Of a stretch of DNA of 64,000 nt, positions 11,014 to 18,786 are shown piece by piece (position 1 is the stretch's first letter; each line of letters starts with the position of its first letter). The position numbers were made by a program, and so were the translations under genes. Source of the DNA: Streptomyces glomeratus (GTDB taxonomy: Bacteria > Actinomycetota > Actinomycetes > Streptomycetales > Streptomycetaceae); NCBI RefSeq assembly GCF_021462825.1, contig NZ_JAKEEB010000001.1:401636-465635 (forward strand). Direction: 5' to 3'. A model generated the notes under the pieces. The model was not told the origin of the DNA. It ran no database searches and saw only the letters and a list, made by a program, of their open reading frames with translations.

Positions 11014-11382
11014 ATGGACCGCGGGACGGTCGGCAGCGCACAGTCGGGCCGGCTTCTGGTCGAGGTGCGGCACGAAGGCACGAGTGCCGTCGTAACCCCG
11101 GCGGGTGAGCTGGATCACCACACCGCCGATTTGTTGCGTGAACCACTCGAGGACTGCCTCGAGAAGGGGTTCGCGCGCCTGGTCGTGGACTGCTCACGGC
11201 TGGAGTTCTGCGACTCCACAGGGCTGAACGTGCTGCTCGCCGCCCGGCTGAAGGCCGAGGCCGCGGGGGGCGGGATCCATCTCGTCGGGATGCAGCCCGT
11301 GGTGGCCCGTGTGTTCGAGATCACCGGGGCGGACGCCGTCTTCACGGTGCATGACACGCTGGACGCGGCCCTGGAGCAGTAA
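11014..11382 (+). CDS. STAS-domain anti-anti-sigma factor
   Basis: 122 residues, a single STAS domain like SpoIIAA/RsbV. The phosphorylatable serine is in 'FCDSTGLNVLL' (Ser68). Unphosphorylated, such proteins bind the anti-sigma kinase and free the sigma factor. ATG 11014 is preferred (GGAGAGAG 6-13 nt upstream) over an in-frame GTG at 10966. It lies divergent from the sigma gene and 257 bp before the HATPase gene on the same strand. It corresponds by position to the SigI antagonist of S. coelicolor. Confidence 0.88.
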   Translation: MDRGTVGSAQSGRLLVEVRHEGTSAVVTPAGELDHHTADLLREPLEDCLEKGFARLVVDCSRLEFCDSTGLNVLLAARLKAEAAGGGIHLVGMQPVVARVFEITGADAVFTVHDTLDAALEQ

Positions 11383-11493
11383 TGCGGCGGGCGGGCCCCA
11401 TCCTGGAGTGCCTCTCTGTGACCGGCGCGTTACAGGTGTCACAGGTTCCGGCCGAATCCATGGGTGTTCCATCGGTCCGGTCGGGCAGGAGAC

Positions 11494-11595
11494 ATGCTGA
11501 ACATGTCGGCGGCCCCCGGCCAGAACCGCAGGAGAAGAGCCCTCGCGCACAGCACGAGCAACAACTGGCGAAAACGCCACCCATCCCCGTACTGA
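11494..11595 (+). CDS. Possible 33-residue basic peptide
   Basis: Between the STAS and kinase genes an ORF starts ATG-CTG-AAC-ATG and runs 33 codons. The product is rich in Arg, Asn and Ser, with 'NRRRRALAHSTSNNW' in the middle and HPSPY at the end. AGGAG lies 2 nt before the first ATG and 11 nt before the second (11503). Frame-3 GC is lower than in neighbouring genes and there is no homology I recognise. It could be a real small protein or chance. Confidence 0.25.
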   Translation: MLNMSAAPGQNRRRRALAHSTSNNWRKRHPSPY

Positions 11596-11639
11596 GACTT
11601 TTGAATCGTGAACTGGTGAATCGGTGAGGTGAAGCGCTG

Positions 11640-12185
11640 ATGAGCACCACCCGGCCCTACTCGCCGGGCGACCGCGGCCCCGAGCCCAGCGGCGCTTCCG
11701 GGACGTCCGCGCAGGGGCCGCCCGCCCAGGGCGCCTCGTCCGGTGGATCCGGCGAGGGGGCGGCGCCAGGCCGTGGCCGGCAGGTCCGCAGGCTGAGCTT
11801 CGAGGACGAGAGCGGCGTCGTCCCGCTCGCTCGCGACTTCACCCGCCAGGCGCTGTACGCATGGGGCTGGCTGCCCGCCGCCACCGCCGACCACCGGGCC
11901 GCCGCCGAGGACGTACTGCTCGTCGTCTCCGAGCTCGTCACCAACGCCTGCCTGCACGCCGAGGGCCCGCAGGAGCTGCGGATCGCCTGTGACAACAAGG
12001 TGCTGCGCATCGAGGTCGCCGACCGTGGCGCGGGTCAGCCCGCCCCGCGCACCCCGCACCGCGCCGGGCGTCCCGGGGGGCACGGGATGTTCATCGTGCA
12101 GCGGCTGTGTCTGGACTGGGGGGTCGTGCGCACGCCCGGCGTGGCGGGCAAGACCGTGTGGGCGGAGCTGGGCGCCCCCGCCTGA
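11640..12185 (+). CDS. HATPase_c anti-sigma factor / serine kinase (RsbW-like)
   Basis: 181 residues: a disordered Pro/Gly/Ser-rich N-terminus of about 48 residues, then a GHKL ATPase fold with N-box 'SELVTNACLHA' (Asn102), G1 box 'VADRGAG' and G2 box 'GGHGMFIVQRL'. This is the compact kinase of partner switching: it binds the sigma factor or phosphorylates the STAS antagonist. ATG 11640 follows GGTGAGG. It lies downstream of the STAS gene, and the sigma gene is divergent. By position it is the counterpart of the SigI regulator in S. coelicolor; the direction of control is inferred from the family. Confidence 0.85.
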   Translation: MSTTRPYSPGDRGPEPSGASGTSAQGPPAQGASSGGSGEGAAPGRGRQVRRLSFEDESGVVPLARDFTRQALYAWGWLPAATADHRAAAEDVLLVVSELVTNACLHAEGPQELRIACDNKVLRIEVADRGAGQPAPRTPHRAGRPGGHGMFIVQRLCLDWGVVRTPGVAGKTVWAELGAPA

Positions 12186-12389
12186 TCCCGCCCGGCCGCA
12201 CGGCGGAGCCGCCCCGCGAGGCCGCACTCCCGTACGAGCTCTCCCTCCCGCGGCACGGACACCTTTACCCACCGCTCACCGACTGCGCGCCGGATCACCG
12301 CACATCCGGCGCGCACCGTGTCTTCCCTCCATACGACCCCGGGCGTACCTTGACGGCCCATCTGATGTGCCGTCAGGAATGAGGCGACC

Positions 12390-13145
12390 GTGTCGTACCA
12401 CAAGCGAACCGCCGCCCTCGCGTCCGCCGCGGCCCTGGCCGGCTCGGCGGTGTTGCTGGCCGCGCCCGAGGCCCGGGCCGACGTCGTCGACGTCAACTAC
12501 CGGTGCCAGACGCCGATCGGCGTCAAGACCGCCGTGTCGCCCATCGACATCAAGGGCGTCCGGAGCGGCAGCGGCTACAAGATCACCATGTCCTGGCAGA
12601 AGGGCGTCTCCTCCAGCCCGGTGGAACTGGGCAAGGGGGCGATGAACCCGAGCGCCACCATCGCTCTGGGCGGCGCCGACGGCGGCACCATGACGGTGAC
12701 CGGCCCGGCCAACCAGACGGCGATCCCCCCGAACACCCCCATCAAGGTCAACGACCTGAGCGGCACCTACACCCCGAAGAAGACCGGCAAGGTCACCTTC
12801 ACCGCGGCCGTGCTGACCATCAAGGCGCTCGGCACGACGACCACCTGCTCGCCCACCAACAGCCCGGGCCCGTCCCTGACCCTCGACGTCTCCGCCTCGG
12901 GCGGCGGCTCCTCAGGAACCTCAAGCTCATCAGGGTCGTCAGGCTCGTCAGGTTCCTCAGGTTCCTCAGGTTCCTCAGGTTCCTCCGGCTCCTCCACGAG
13001 CGGTGCGGGCTCCGGCGGCCAGCTCCCGCGGACCGGCCCCGACGACTCCGCCATCGCCCTGGGCACCCTCGGCGGCACGGTGCTGCTCGCCGGCGCGGCC
13101 GGGGTCCTCTGGCTGACTCGCCGCAACCAGGCGGCGCGCCCCTGA
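12390..13145 (+). CDS. Secreted LPXTG-anchored surface protein
   Basis: 251 residues. It has a signal peptide (KR..., hydrophobic core, cut near 'ARA-DVV'), a beta-rich extracellular domain of about 135 residues with two cysteines (Cys39 in 'YRCQTP' and one in 'TTTCSP'), a Ser/Ser/Gly spacer, then LPRTG at residues 212-216, a hydrophobic helix and 'TRRNQAARP'. This is the complete sortase sorting signal. No sortase gene is in the window. GTG 12390 has GAGG upstream. Function beyond surface display is unknown; the LPXTG form differs from the LAXTG signals of class E sortase substrates such as chaplins. Confidence 0.85.
   Translation: MSYHKRTAALASAAALAGSAVLLAAPEARADVVDVNYRCQTPIGVKTAVSPIDIKGVRSGSGYKITMSWQKGVSSSPVELGKGAMNPSATIALGGADGGTMTVTGPANQTAIPPNTPIKVNDLSGTYTPKKTGKVTFTAAVLTIKALGTTTTCSPTNSPGPSLTLDVSASGGGSSGTSSSSGSSGSSGSSGSSGSSGSSGSSTSGAGSGGQLPRTGPDDSAIALGTLGGTVLLAGAAGVLWLTRRNQAARP
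12930..12992 (+). repeat. 9-bp tandem repeat encoding Ser-Gly-Ser
   Basis: Seven 9-bp units of the form TCA-GGN-TCN lie inside the LPXTG gene. Four consecutive copies (12948-12983) are identical, TCAGGTTCC. They code the wall-spanning SSG linker. TCA is a rarely used serine codon in such GC-rich genomes, so the tract looks like recent repeat expansion. Confidence 0.85.
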
Positions 13146-13317
13146 GCGCACCCCGCGAGGGGTGGCGCCGCGGCTCCGGACGCCGACCCGGTCGTATGCC
13201 GTCGCGAGCGCGGCGCCCACGGCTTTCGGCGCGCTCGTACGACGTCGCGGGCGCCGCCCGCCGGACCCGCGAGTGGCGGATGCCGCCCACGGAAGTCGAG
13301 TTGACGGGAGCGGTGAC

Positions 13318-14361
13318 GTGAAGCGGTGGATCCCGGCGCTGGCGGCGGTGCTCGTGCTCGTTCTCGTGCCCCTGGCCGCGCCCGCCCGGGGCACCGGCCG
13401 ACCGACCGTCCATCTGTCCGCCTCCCAGGCCGGAGCGGGCGGTTCGATCACCGTGACCGGCACCGGCTGGCGGCCCGGGGCCCTGCTGACGATCCTGATC
13501 TGCGGGCAGTCCGTGCCCTCCCGGGGTCTGACCGGCTCCACTGACTTCTGCGCCAACGCCGACGGGCGGGCCGTCACCACCGACGCCCGGGGGACGTTCC
13601 GCCGGGGGCTTCCGGTCGCCGAGCCGCCCGTGCCGTGCCCCTGCGTGGTGCACGTCGCCACCGTCACCGGGGCCGGGGCGGATGCCGACGCGGCCTTGCA
13701 GATCGCCGGGCACGCGGTCGAGCCCCTGCCCGCCGAGTCCGCCTCCGGGCGTCTGTCGCTGCTGACGGACACCCGGCTCGACGGTGCCGACGGGCTGCTG
13801 ACCTGGTTCGGGGCGCCGCCGTCCCGCACGCTCGTGTTCACCGTCGGCAACGCCGGCCGCTCGCCGGTGAAGGACCCGGTCTTCCGGGTCGGCACCTCCC
13901 ACGGGGTGTTCGCCCCCCAGTGGGACGAGCAGCGCTGGCAAGGCACCCTCGCGCCCGGCGGCAAGGCGCGGATCGAACTGCCGGTGGACCTTCCGGCGGG
14001 CGCCCACGGCGACTACACCGTCTCCCTCGAGTACGGCGGGCGGGTCCTCGCCGAACAGCCGTGGGGTGCGGGCCGCCCCTGGGGCGTCACCGTCTTCTGG
14101 CTCATGGTCTGCGTGGTCGTGCCGGCGGCCGTGTTCCGGCTCGGCATGGCCGTCGTGGAGCGGGTACGGCCGCGCGGGCCGGCGGGGCGGGCGGTACGCC
14201 ACCGCGGGCCGCGGCTGCCGGGGCTCCTCCCGCGCCCGCTGGGGCCGCACCCCTCGCCGCCCGGCCCCGCACTCCGCGCCGCGACGGCGCTGCCCTGGTT
14301 CTGCCCGGACACGGATCCGGGAGGTGGGGCGGGGGCCGACGCTCCGCCGCCCGGGACCTGA
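13318..14361 (+). CDS. Secreted, membrane-anchored protein with neocarzinostatin-like domain
   Basis: 347 residues from GTG 13318 (GGGAG upstream). A signal peptide ('WIPALAAVLVLVLVPLAAPARG') precedes a beta-sandwich stretch 'VHLSASQAGAGGSITVTGTGWRPGALLTILICGQ', which resembles the neocarzinostatin apoprotein family, including paired cysteines in 'DFCANADG' and 'CPCVVHVATV'. A second immunoglobulin-like section is followed by one transmembrane helix ('VTVFWLMVCVVVPAAVFRLGMAVV') and a basic Pro-rich tail inside the cell. It lies 172 bp behind the LPXTG gene and may share its transcript. The fold assignment is tentative and the role unknown. Confidence 0.7.
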   Translation: MKRWIPALAAVLVLVLVPLAAPARGTGRPTVHLSASQAGAGGSITVTGTGWRPGALLTILICGQSVPSRGLTGSTDFCANADGRAVTTDARGTFRRGLPVAEPPVPCPCVVHVATVTGAGADADAALQIAGHAVEPLPAESASGRLSLLTDTRLDGADGLLTWFGAPPSRTLVFTVGNAGRSPVKDPVFRVGTSHGVFAPQWDEQRWQGTLAPGGKARIELPVDLPAGAHGDYTVSLEYGGRVLAEQPWGAGRPWGVTVFWLMVCVVVPAAVFRLGMAVVERVRPRGPAGRAVRHRGPRLPGLLPRPLGPHPSPPGPALRAATALPWFCPDTDPGGGAGADAPPPGT

Positions 14362-14420
14362 CGGACACACGGAAAAGGGCCGCGGCACCCAGGGTGCCGC
14401 GGCCCTTTTCCGTGTGTCCG
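14362..14420. terminator. Bidirectional terminator, perfect 29-bp inverted repeat
   Basis: Arms 14362-14390 and 14392-14420 are exact reverse complements around a single central base. The repeat begins directly after the stop of the plus-strand gene and ends 7 bp before the stop of the convergent transporter. AAAAGGG/CCCTTTT inside the arms gives T-runs in both directions, so it can end both transcripts. Confidence 0.92.
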
Positions 14421-14427
14421 GGGGACG

Positions 14428-15966
14428 TCAGTGGACGTCGCCCATCAGGGTCTTGACCTTCCGGCGGTACATGTAGACCGCGATGCCCGCGAGGGAGGCG
14501 AGGGCCGCCTCCACGGCGACCGCTGCCGTGCCGCTGAGGTCCACACCGGCCACGGCCGGGTTGGACAGCAGGCTGGTCACCGAGTCGCCCGCGGTGACCG
14601 CGAGGAACCAGACGCCCATCATCTGGCTGGCGTACTTGGCCGGCGCCATCTTCGTCGTCACCGACAGGCCGACCGGGGAGATGCACAGCTCGCCCACGGT
14701 CTGGATCAGGTAGATGCCCACCAGCCACATCGGGCTGACCAGCGTGCCGTTGGTGGCCATGCCCAGCGGCAGCAGGAAGAAGAAGAACGAGACGCCGATG
14801 AAGAACAGACCGGCCGCGAACTTGGCGACCGTGCTCGGCTCCTTGCTCCGGCGGCTCAGCCAGATCCAGAACCAGGCGAAGACCGGCGCCAGCGCCATGA
14901 TGAACACCGGGTTCAGCGACTGGTACCAGGAGGACGGGAAGTCGAAGCCCAGCAGCGAGCCGGAGGCCTTGGTCTCGCCGAAGGCCTGGACCGTGGAGCC
15001 GCCCTGGTCGTAGATCATCCAGAAGGCGGCGGCCGCGACGAAGAACCAGATGTAGCCGGTCATCTTCGACTGCTCGACGGCCGACAGCTCCTTGTCCCGC
15101 TTGATGCGCAGCAGCACACCGGCCGGGATGATCAGGCCGATGACGGTGAGCGGGATCATCGCCCAGTTCAGGGTGAAGTGGCCGCTGAAGCCGACGATGC
15201 CGTAGAAGACGGCCGCGACGGCCAGCCACAGCAGACCCTTGCGCAGCCAGGAGGCGCGCTCGGCGGTGTCCAGCGGCTTGGGGACGACGCTGCTCTTCGG
15301 GTCCAGGGTGCGGGTGCCGATGAGGAAGGCCGCGAGGCCGATCGCCATACCCACGGCGGCCAGACCGAAGCCCAGGTGCCAGCTCACCTGCTGGCCGACG
15401 GTACCGATGACCAGCGGCGCGAAGAAGGCACCCGCGTTGATGCCCATGTAGAAGATCGTGAAGCCACCGTCACGGCGCGGGTCGTCCGGGCCGTTGTAGA
15501 GGTGGCCGACCATGGTGGAGATGTTGGCCTTCAGCAGACCGGAGCCGAGCGCGACCAGAGCCAGACCGGCGAAGAAGGGAGCCTGACCGCCGGGCAGCGC
15601 CAGCACCACATGGCCGGACATGATCGTGACAGCGGCGATCGCCACCGTCTTGCGGGGGCCCCAGACGCGGTCGCCGAGCCAGCCGCCGGGCATGGCGAGC
15701 AGGTACACCATCGACAGGTAGACGGAGTAGATAGCCGTCGTGGTGGCCAGGTCCATGCCGAGGCCACCGCCCATGCTGCCCTTCTTGGCGTCGGGGCCGC
15801 CGGAGAGCAGATAGACGACGAGCAGTGCCCTCATGCCGTAGAAGCTGAAACGCTCCCACATCTCGGTCATGAAGAGAGTGGCCAGTCCGCGGGGGTGGCC
15901 GAAGAAGGTCTTCTCGGACCCGGGTGTGCCCGGGCGGACCGAGTCCTTCGTCAGGCTGGACGCCAT
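14428..15966 (-). CDS. Proton-dependent oligopeptide transporter (POT/PTR family)
   Basis: 512 residues with about 14 hydrophobic segments. The family's proton-coupling motif is near the N-terminus ('EMWERFSFYGMRALL', ExxERF-Y type). The PTR2 signatures are 'GGWLGDRVWGPRKTV' and 'FTIFYMGINAGAFFAPL', and 'FWMIYDQGGSTVQAF' carries residues of the peptide site. It imports di- and tripeptides with protons. AAGGAA lies 7 nt before ATG 15966. It has its own transcript, ended by the shared 29-bp hairpin. The long upstream region holds a separate hairpin that may control it. Confidence 0.93.
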   Translation of the reverse strand: MASSLTKDSVRPGTPGSEKTFFGHPRGLATLFMTEMWERFSFYGMRALLVVYLLSGGPDAKKGSMGGGLGMDLATTTAIYSVYLSMVYLLAMPGGWLGDRVWGPRKTVAIAAVTIMSGHVVLALPGGQAPFFAGLALVALGSGLLKANISTMVGHLYNGPDDPRRDGGFTIFYMGINAGAFFAPLVIGTVGQQVSWHLGFGLAAVGMAIGLAAFLIGTRTLDPKSSVVPKPLDTAERASWLRKGLLWLAVAAVFYGIVGFSGHFTLNWAMIPLTVIGLIIPAGVLLRIKRDKELSAVEQSKMTGYIWFFVAAAAFWMIYDQGGSTVQAFGETKASGSLLGFDFPSSWYQSLNPVFIMALAPVFAWFWIWLSRRSKEPSTVAKFAAGLFFIGVSFFFFLLPLGMATNGTLVSPMWLVGIYLIQTVGELCISPVGLSVTTKMAPAKYASQMMGVWFLAVTAGDSVTSLLSNPAVAGVDLSGTAAVAVEAALASLAGIAVYMYRRKVKTLMGDVH

Positions 15967-16234
15967 GGTCGTTCCTTGCTGGTCGGGGCGCGCTGCCGTG
16001 GGTGTCCCTCCGCTCGGGCGGAGCCGAGAGGTCGGGGTTCATGCGCACCCGGTATGGGGCGGCCGGCTCCGGCGGGACCGGTCGTCCACCCCCACGCCCA
16101 CGGGGTGTCCGCTCCGGGTCACGGAGCGGCGGACGGCGGTCACCGGGATCCACGCCTCCGTGCGCGTCTGTGTCGATGCGCCCGAGGCCCGGCCACAGGT
16201 CATTCCTCAGGCTGGGGACAACCAGCCCGCACGC

Positions 16235-16275
16235 AAAAGAGACCTTTCAGCGTCGAGTACCCGCCAAAGGTCTCT
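16235..16275 (-). promoter_or_regulatory. Terminator-like hairpin in the transporter leader
   Basis: The 578-bp gap 15967-16544 holds no convincing gene. On the minus strand AGAGACCTTT and AAAGGTCTCT form a perfect 10-bp stem with an 18-nt loop, and the second arm runs on into TTT. This is 270 bp upstream of the peptide-transporter start and in its sense. It looks like an intrinsic terminator or attenuator; it could also be an operator. Confidence 0.4.
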
Positions 16276-16511
16276 GGTGGTGCTACAGGCGTTTCGGTCA
16301 CCATACGGCATGACAGTGTCGGATATGGAAGGACTTGAGACCGGGATCACAGGTGAGCCCGCAACCTTGAACGCCTATTCGAAGGTCCTTCCCAGGATGA
16401 CACCTCCGAGGCGCAGGCGCGAATGCGCTCCGTGACCATGGGCCGGTTCGCCGCGTGGTCGCGGCGGAAGGTAAGAATCCGCCTGTGCCGGTCACACCCG
16501 CGATCACACCT

Positions 16512-16538
16512 TTGCTCTGGTCGTAGGCGGACTACCAT
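16512..16538 (+). promoter_or_regulatory. Promoter giving a leaderless response-regulator mRNA
   Basis: TTGCTC (16512-16517) and TACCAT (16533-16538) stand 6 bp before ATG 16545, so transcription would begin at or next to the start codon. There is no ribosome binding site before this ATG. The 15-bp spacer is short, which lowers confidence in the exact -35. Confidence 0.4.
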
Positions 16539-16544
16539 CACCCC

Positions 16545-17222
16545 ATGACCCGTGTACTGCTCGCCGAGGACGACGCGTCCATCTCGGAGCCGCTGGCCCG
16601 TGCCCTCCGCCGGGAGGGTTACGAGGTCGAAGTGCGCGAGGACGGACCCACCGCGCTCGACGCCGGGATGCAGGGCGGCGTCGACCTGGTCGTACTGGAC
16701 CTCGGGCTGCCCGGCATGGACGGCCTGGAGGTGGCCCGGAGGCTACGCGCCGAGGGCCACACCGTCCCGATCCTCATCCTGACCGCACGGGCCGACGAGG
16801 TGGACACCGTCGTCGGTCTCGACGCGGGCGCCGACGACTACGTCACCAAGCCGTTCCGGCTGGCGGAACTGCTGGCCCGCGTCCGGGCGTTGCTGCGGCG
16901 CGGCGCCACCGAGCCGGCGCAGCCGCCCGCCACGCACGGGGTGCGCATCGACGTCGAGTCCCACCGTGCGTGGATGGGGGACGAGGAGCTCCAGCTCACC
17001 GCGAAGGAGTTCGACCTGCTGCGGGTCCTGGTCCGGGACGCGGGCCGGGTCGTCACGCGCGACCAGCTGATGCGGGAGGTCTGGGACACGACGTGGTGGT
17101 CGTCCACCAAGACCCTGGACATGCACATCTCCTGGCTGCGCAAGAAGCTGGGGGACGACGCGGCCAACCCGCGGTACATCGCCACGGTGCGGGGAGTGGG
17201 CTTCCGCTTCGAGAAGAACTAG
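16545..17222 (+). CDS. OmpR/PhoB-family response regulator
   Basis: 225 residues. Receiver domain 1-115: acidic pocket Glu8/Asp9/Asp10, phospho-acceptor Asp52 ('VVLDLGLPGMDG'), Thr80 and Lys102 ('DYVTKPF'). A winged-helix effector fills 130-225, with 'LTAKEFDLLRVLVRDAGRVVTRDQLMREVW', 'STKTLDMHISWLRKKLGDD' and 'YIATVRGVGFRF'. It probably starts leaderless. The sensor kinase gene follows 217 bp downstream on the same strand, forming a two-component system whose signal and targets are unknown. Confidence 0.95.
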   Translation: MTRVLLAEDDASISEPLARALRREGYEVEVREDGPTALDAGMQGGVDLVVLDLGLPGMDGLEVARRLRAEGHTVPILILTARADEVDTVVGLDAGADDYVTKPFRLAELLARVRALLRRGATEPAQPPATHGVRIDVESHRAWMGDEELQLTAKEFDLLRVLVRDAGRVVTRDQLMREVWDTTWWSSTKTLDMHISWLRKKLGDDAANPRYIATVRGVGFRFEKN

Positions 17223-17301
17223 GTGCCGTCGGGCTCGGCCGGGCGGGCGGGGCGCGGTCGGCGTGGCTACGCGCGTCACGCCGCCACGGCCGCGCGTCCG
17301 T

Positions 17302-17345
17302 GACGGCCGGGCCGGGCGACGTCGACGGCCGGGCCGGGCGACGTC
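17302..17345 (+). repeat. 22-bp perfect tandem duplication
   Basis: Two adjacent exact copies of a 22-bp GC-rich unit (17302-17323 and 17324-17345, each beginning GACGGCCGGG and ending GACGTC) lie between the response regulator and its kinase. Each copy contains GACGTC, itself a palindrome. No function is evident. Confidence 0.8.
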
Positions 17346-17439
17346 ACGGCTCGGCGCCCGTCGAGGGCCGCCGCCCCTGCGAGGTGCCGGGGAGCCCGGG
17401 GCACACTGGTCGTCGTAAAGCCACCGCCCGGAGGGCCTC

Positions 17440-18717
17440 GTGCGTCGTCGTCTCATCCAGTCCACCCTTGCGGTCGTCCTCGTCGTGATCGCCGTCTTCG
17501 GTGTCTCCCTCGTGATCGTCGAGACCCGGACCATCAGCAACAGCGCCCAGGAACGCGTCGACTCGGAGGCGCTGCGGCTCGCGAGCATCGTGGACAGCCG
17601 GATCCTCGGTGACGAGAAGGTCAACCGCGGGATCTTCAAGGACCAGGTCACCGGGGACAGGTACGCGCTCATCGACATCCCCGGCCAGGTGCCCATCCAG
17701 GTCGGCACCAAGCCGGTCGGCGACGTCATCCACGCCACGGCCAAGGGCGAGCAGGGCGAGACCGTACGCGTCGAGGAGCCCCGCTCCACGGTGACCCGCG
17801 AAGTCGGCCGTACGCTGCTGATCATCGCCCTGGTCGCGCTGCTCGCGATCGTCGCCGCGGTCCTGCTCGCCGTGCGTCAGGCCAACCGCCTCGCCTCCCC
17901 GCTCACCGACCTCGCGGAGACCGCCGAGCGTCTCGGCTCCGGCGACCCGCGGCCACGCCGCAAGCGCTACGGCGTCCCGGAGCTGGACCGGGTCGCCGAT
18001 GTCCTCGACGCCTCCGCCGAGCGGATCGGGCGCATGCTGACGGCCGAGCGGCGGCTCGCCGCCGACGCCTCCCACCAGCTGCGCACGCCGCTGACGGCAC
18101 TGTCGATGCGTCTGGAGGAGATCACCCTCACGGATGACCCGGACACGGTGAAGGAGGAGGCGACCATCGCGCTGACGCAGGTGGAGCGGCTCACGGACGT
18201 GGTGGAACGGCTGCTCACCAACGCCCGCGACCCGCGTACCGGCTCCGCCGTCTCCTTCGACCTCGACGAGGTCATCCAGCAGCAGCTCGCAGAGTGGCGC
18301 CCCGCCTACCGCAGCGTGGGACGGGCGATCGTCAGCTCGGGCAAACGGCACCTGCGGGCCGTGGGCACGCCGGGCGCGGTGGCCCAGGTGCTGGCCGCCC
18401 TGATCGAGAACTCCCTCATGCACGGCGGCGGCACGGTCGCGCTGCGCACCCGTGTCACCGGAAACCAGGCGGTGGTGGAGGTCACCGACGAGGGGCCCGG
18501 TGTGCCGCCGGAGCTGGGCTCCCGCATCTTCGAGCGCACGATCAGCGGCCGCAACTCCACGGGCATCGGCCTCGCGGTCGCCCGGGACCTCGCGGAGGCC
18601 GACGGCGGCCGCCTGGAGATGCTCCAGGCGAAGCCCCCCGTGTTCGGTCTGTTCCTGTCGCGCACCCCCCTGAAGGTGCCCCCGCCGGGCGACGAACCGG
18701 AGCCCACGGTCAGGTGA
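17440..18717 (+). CDS. Sensor histidine kinase
   Basis: 425 residues from GTG 17440. It has two transmembrane helices (about 8-28 and 124-146), a short extracellular sensor of about 95 residues, then HAMP-like and dimerisation segments. The phospho-acceptor is His212 in 'DASHQLRTPLTAL'. The ATPase part has N-box 'LIENSLMHGG', G1 'VTDEGPGVP' and G2 'STGIGLAVARDLAEADGG'. It is the partner of the regulator just upstream. It is convergent with the GtrA gene. The end of the gene lies inside a 14-bp tandem repeat, so the last few residues may vary between strains. Confidence 0.94.
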   Translation: MRRRLIQSTLAVVLVVIAVFGVSLVIVETRTISNSAQERVDSEALRLASIVDSRILGDEKVNRGIFKDQVTGDRYALIDIPGQVPIQVGTKPVGDVIHATAKGEQGETVRVEEPRSTVTREVGRTLLIIALVALLAIVAAVLLAVRQANRLASPLTDLAETAERLGSGDPRPRRKRYGVPELDRVADVLDASAERIGRMLTAERRLAADASHQLRTPLTALSMRLEEITLTDDPDTVKEEATIALTQVERLTDVVERLLTNARDPRTGSAVSFDLDEVIQQQLAEWRPAYRSVGRAIVSSGKRHLRAVGTPGAVAQVLAALIENSLMHGGGTVALRTRVTGNQAVVEVTDEGPGVPPELGSRIFERTISGRNSTGIGLAVARDLAEADGGRLEMLQAKPPVFGLFLSRTPLKVPPPGDEPEPTVR

Positions 18718-18750
18718 GCCGGGTCAGGTGAGCCGGGTCAGGCGAGCCGG
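18709..18750 (+). repeat. Three 14-bp tandem repeats over the kinase stop codon
   Basis: Units 18709-18722, 18723-18736 and 18737-18750 read GTCAGGTGAGCCGG (third copy with one change). The kinase TGA lies in the first unit. A palindrome CCGGGCGCCCGG follows at 18757-18768 and may help termination between the convergent genes. Confidence 0.8.
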
Positions 18751-18786
18751 AAGGCACCGGGCGCCCGGAGACGCTCGGGCGCGGGT

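Noticed and set aside
17302..17345. Insertion-sequence footprint (target duplication)
   Set aside because: The copies are adjacent with nothing between them, and no transposase or terminal inverted repeats are present.
18709..18750. Three 14-bp repeats considered as CRISPR
   Set aside because: Units are adjacent without spacers, only three copies, and no cas genes exist in the window.
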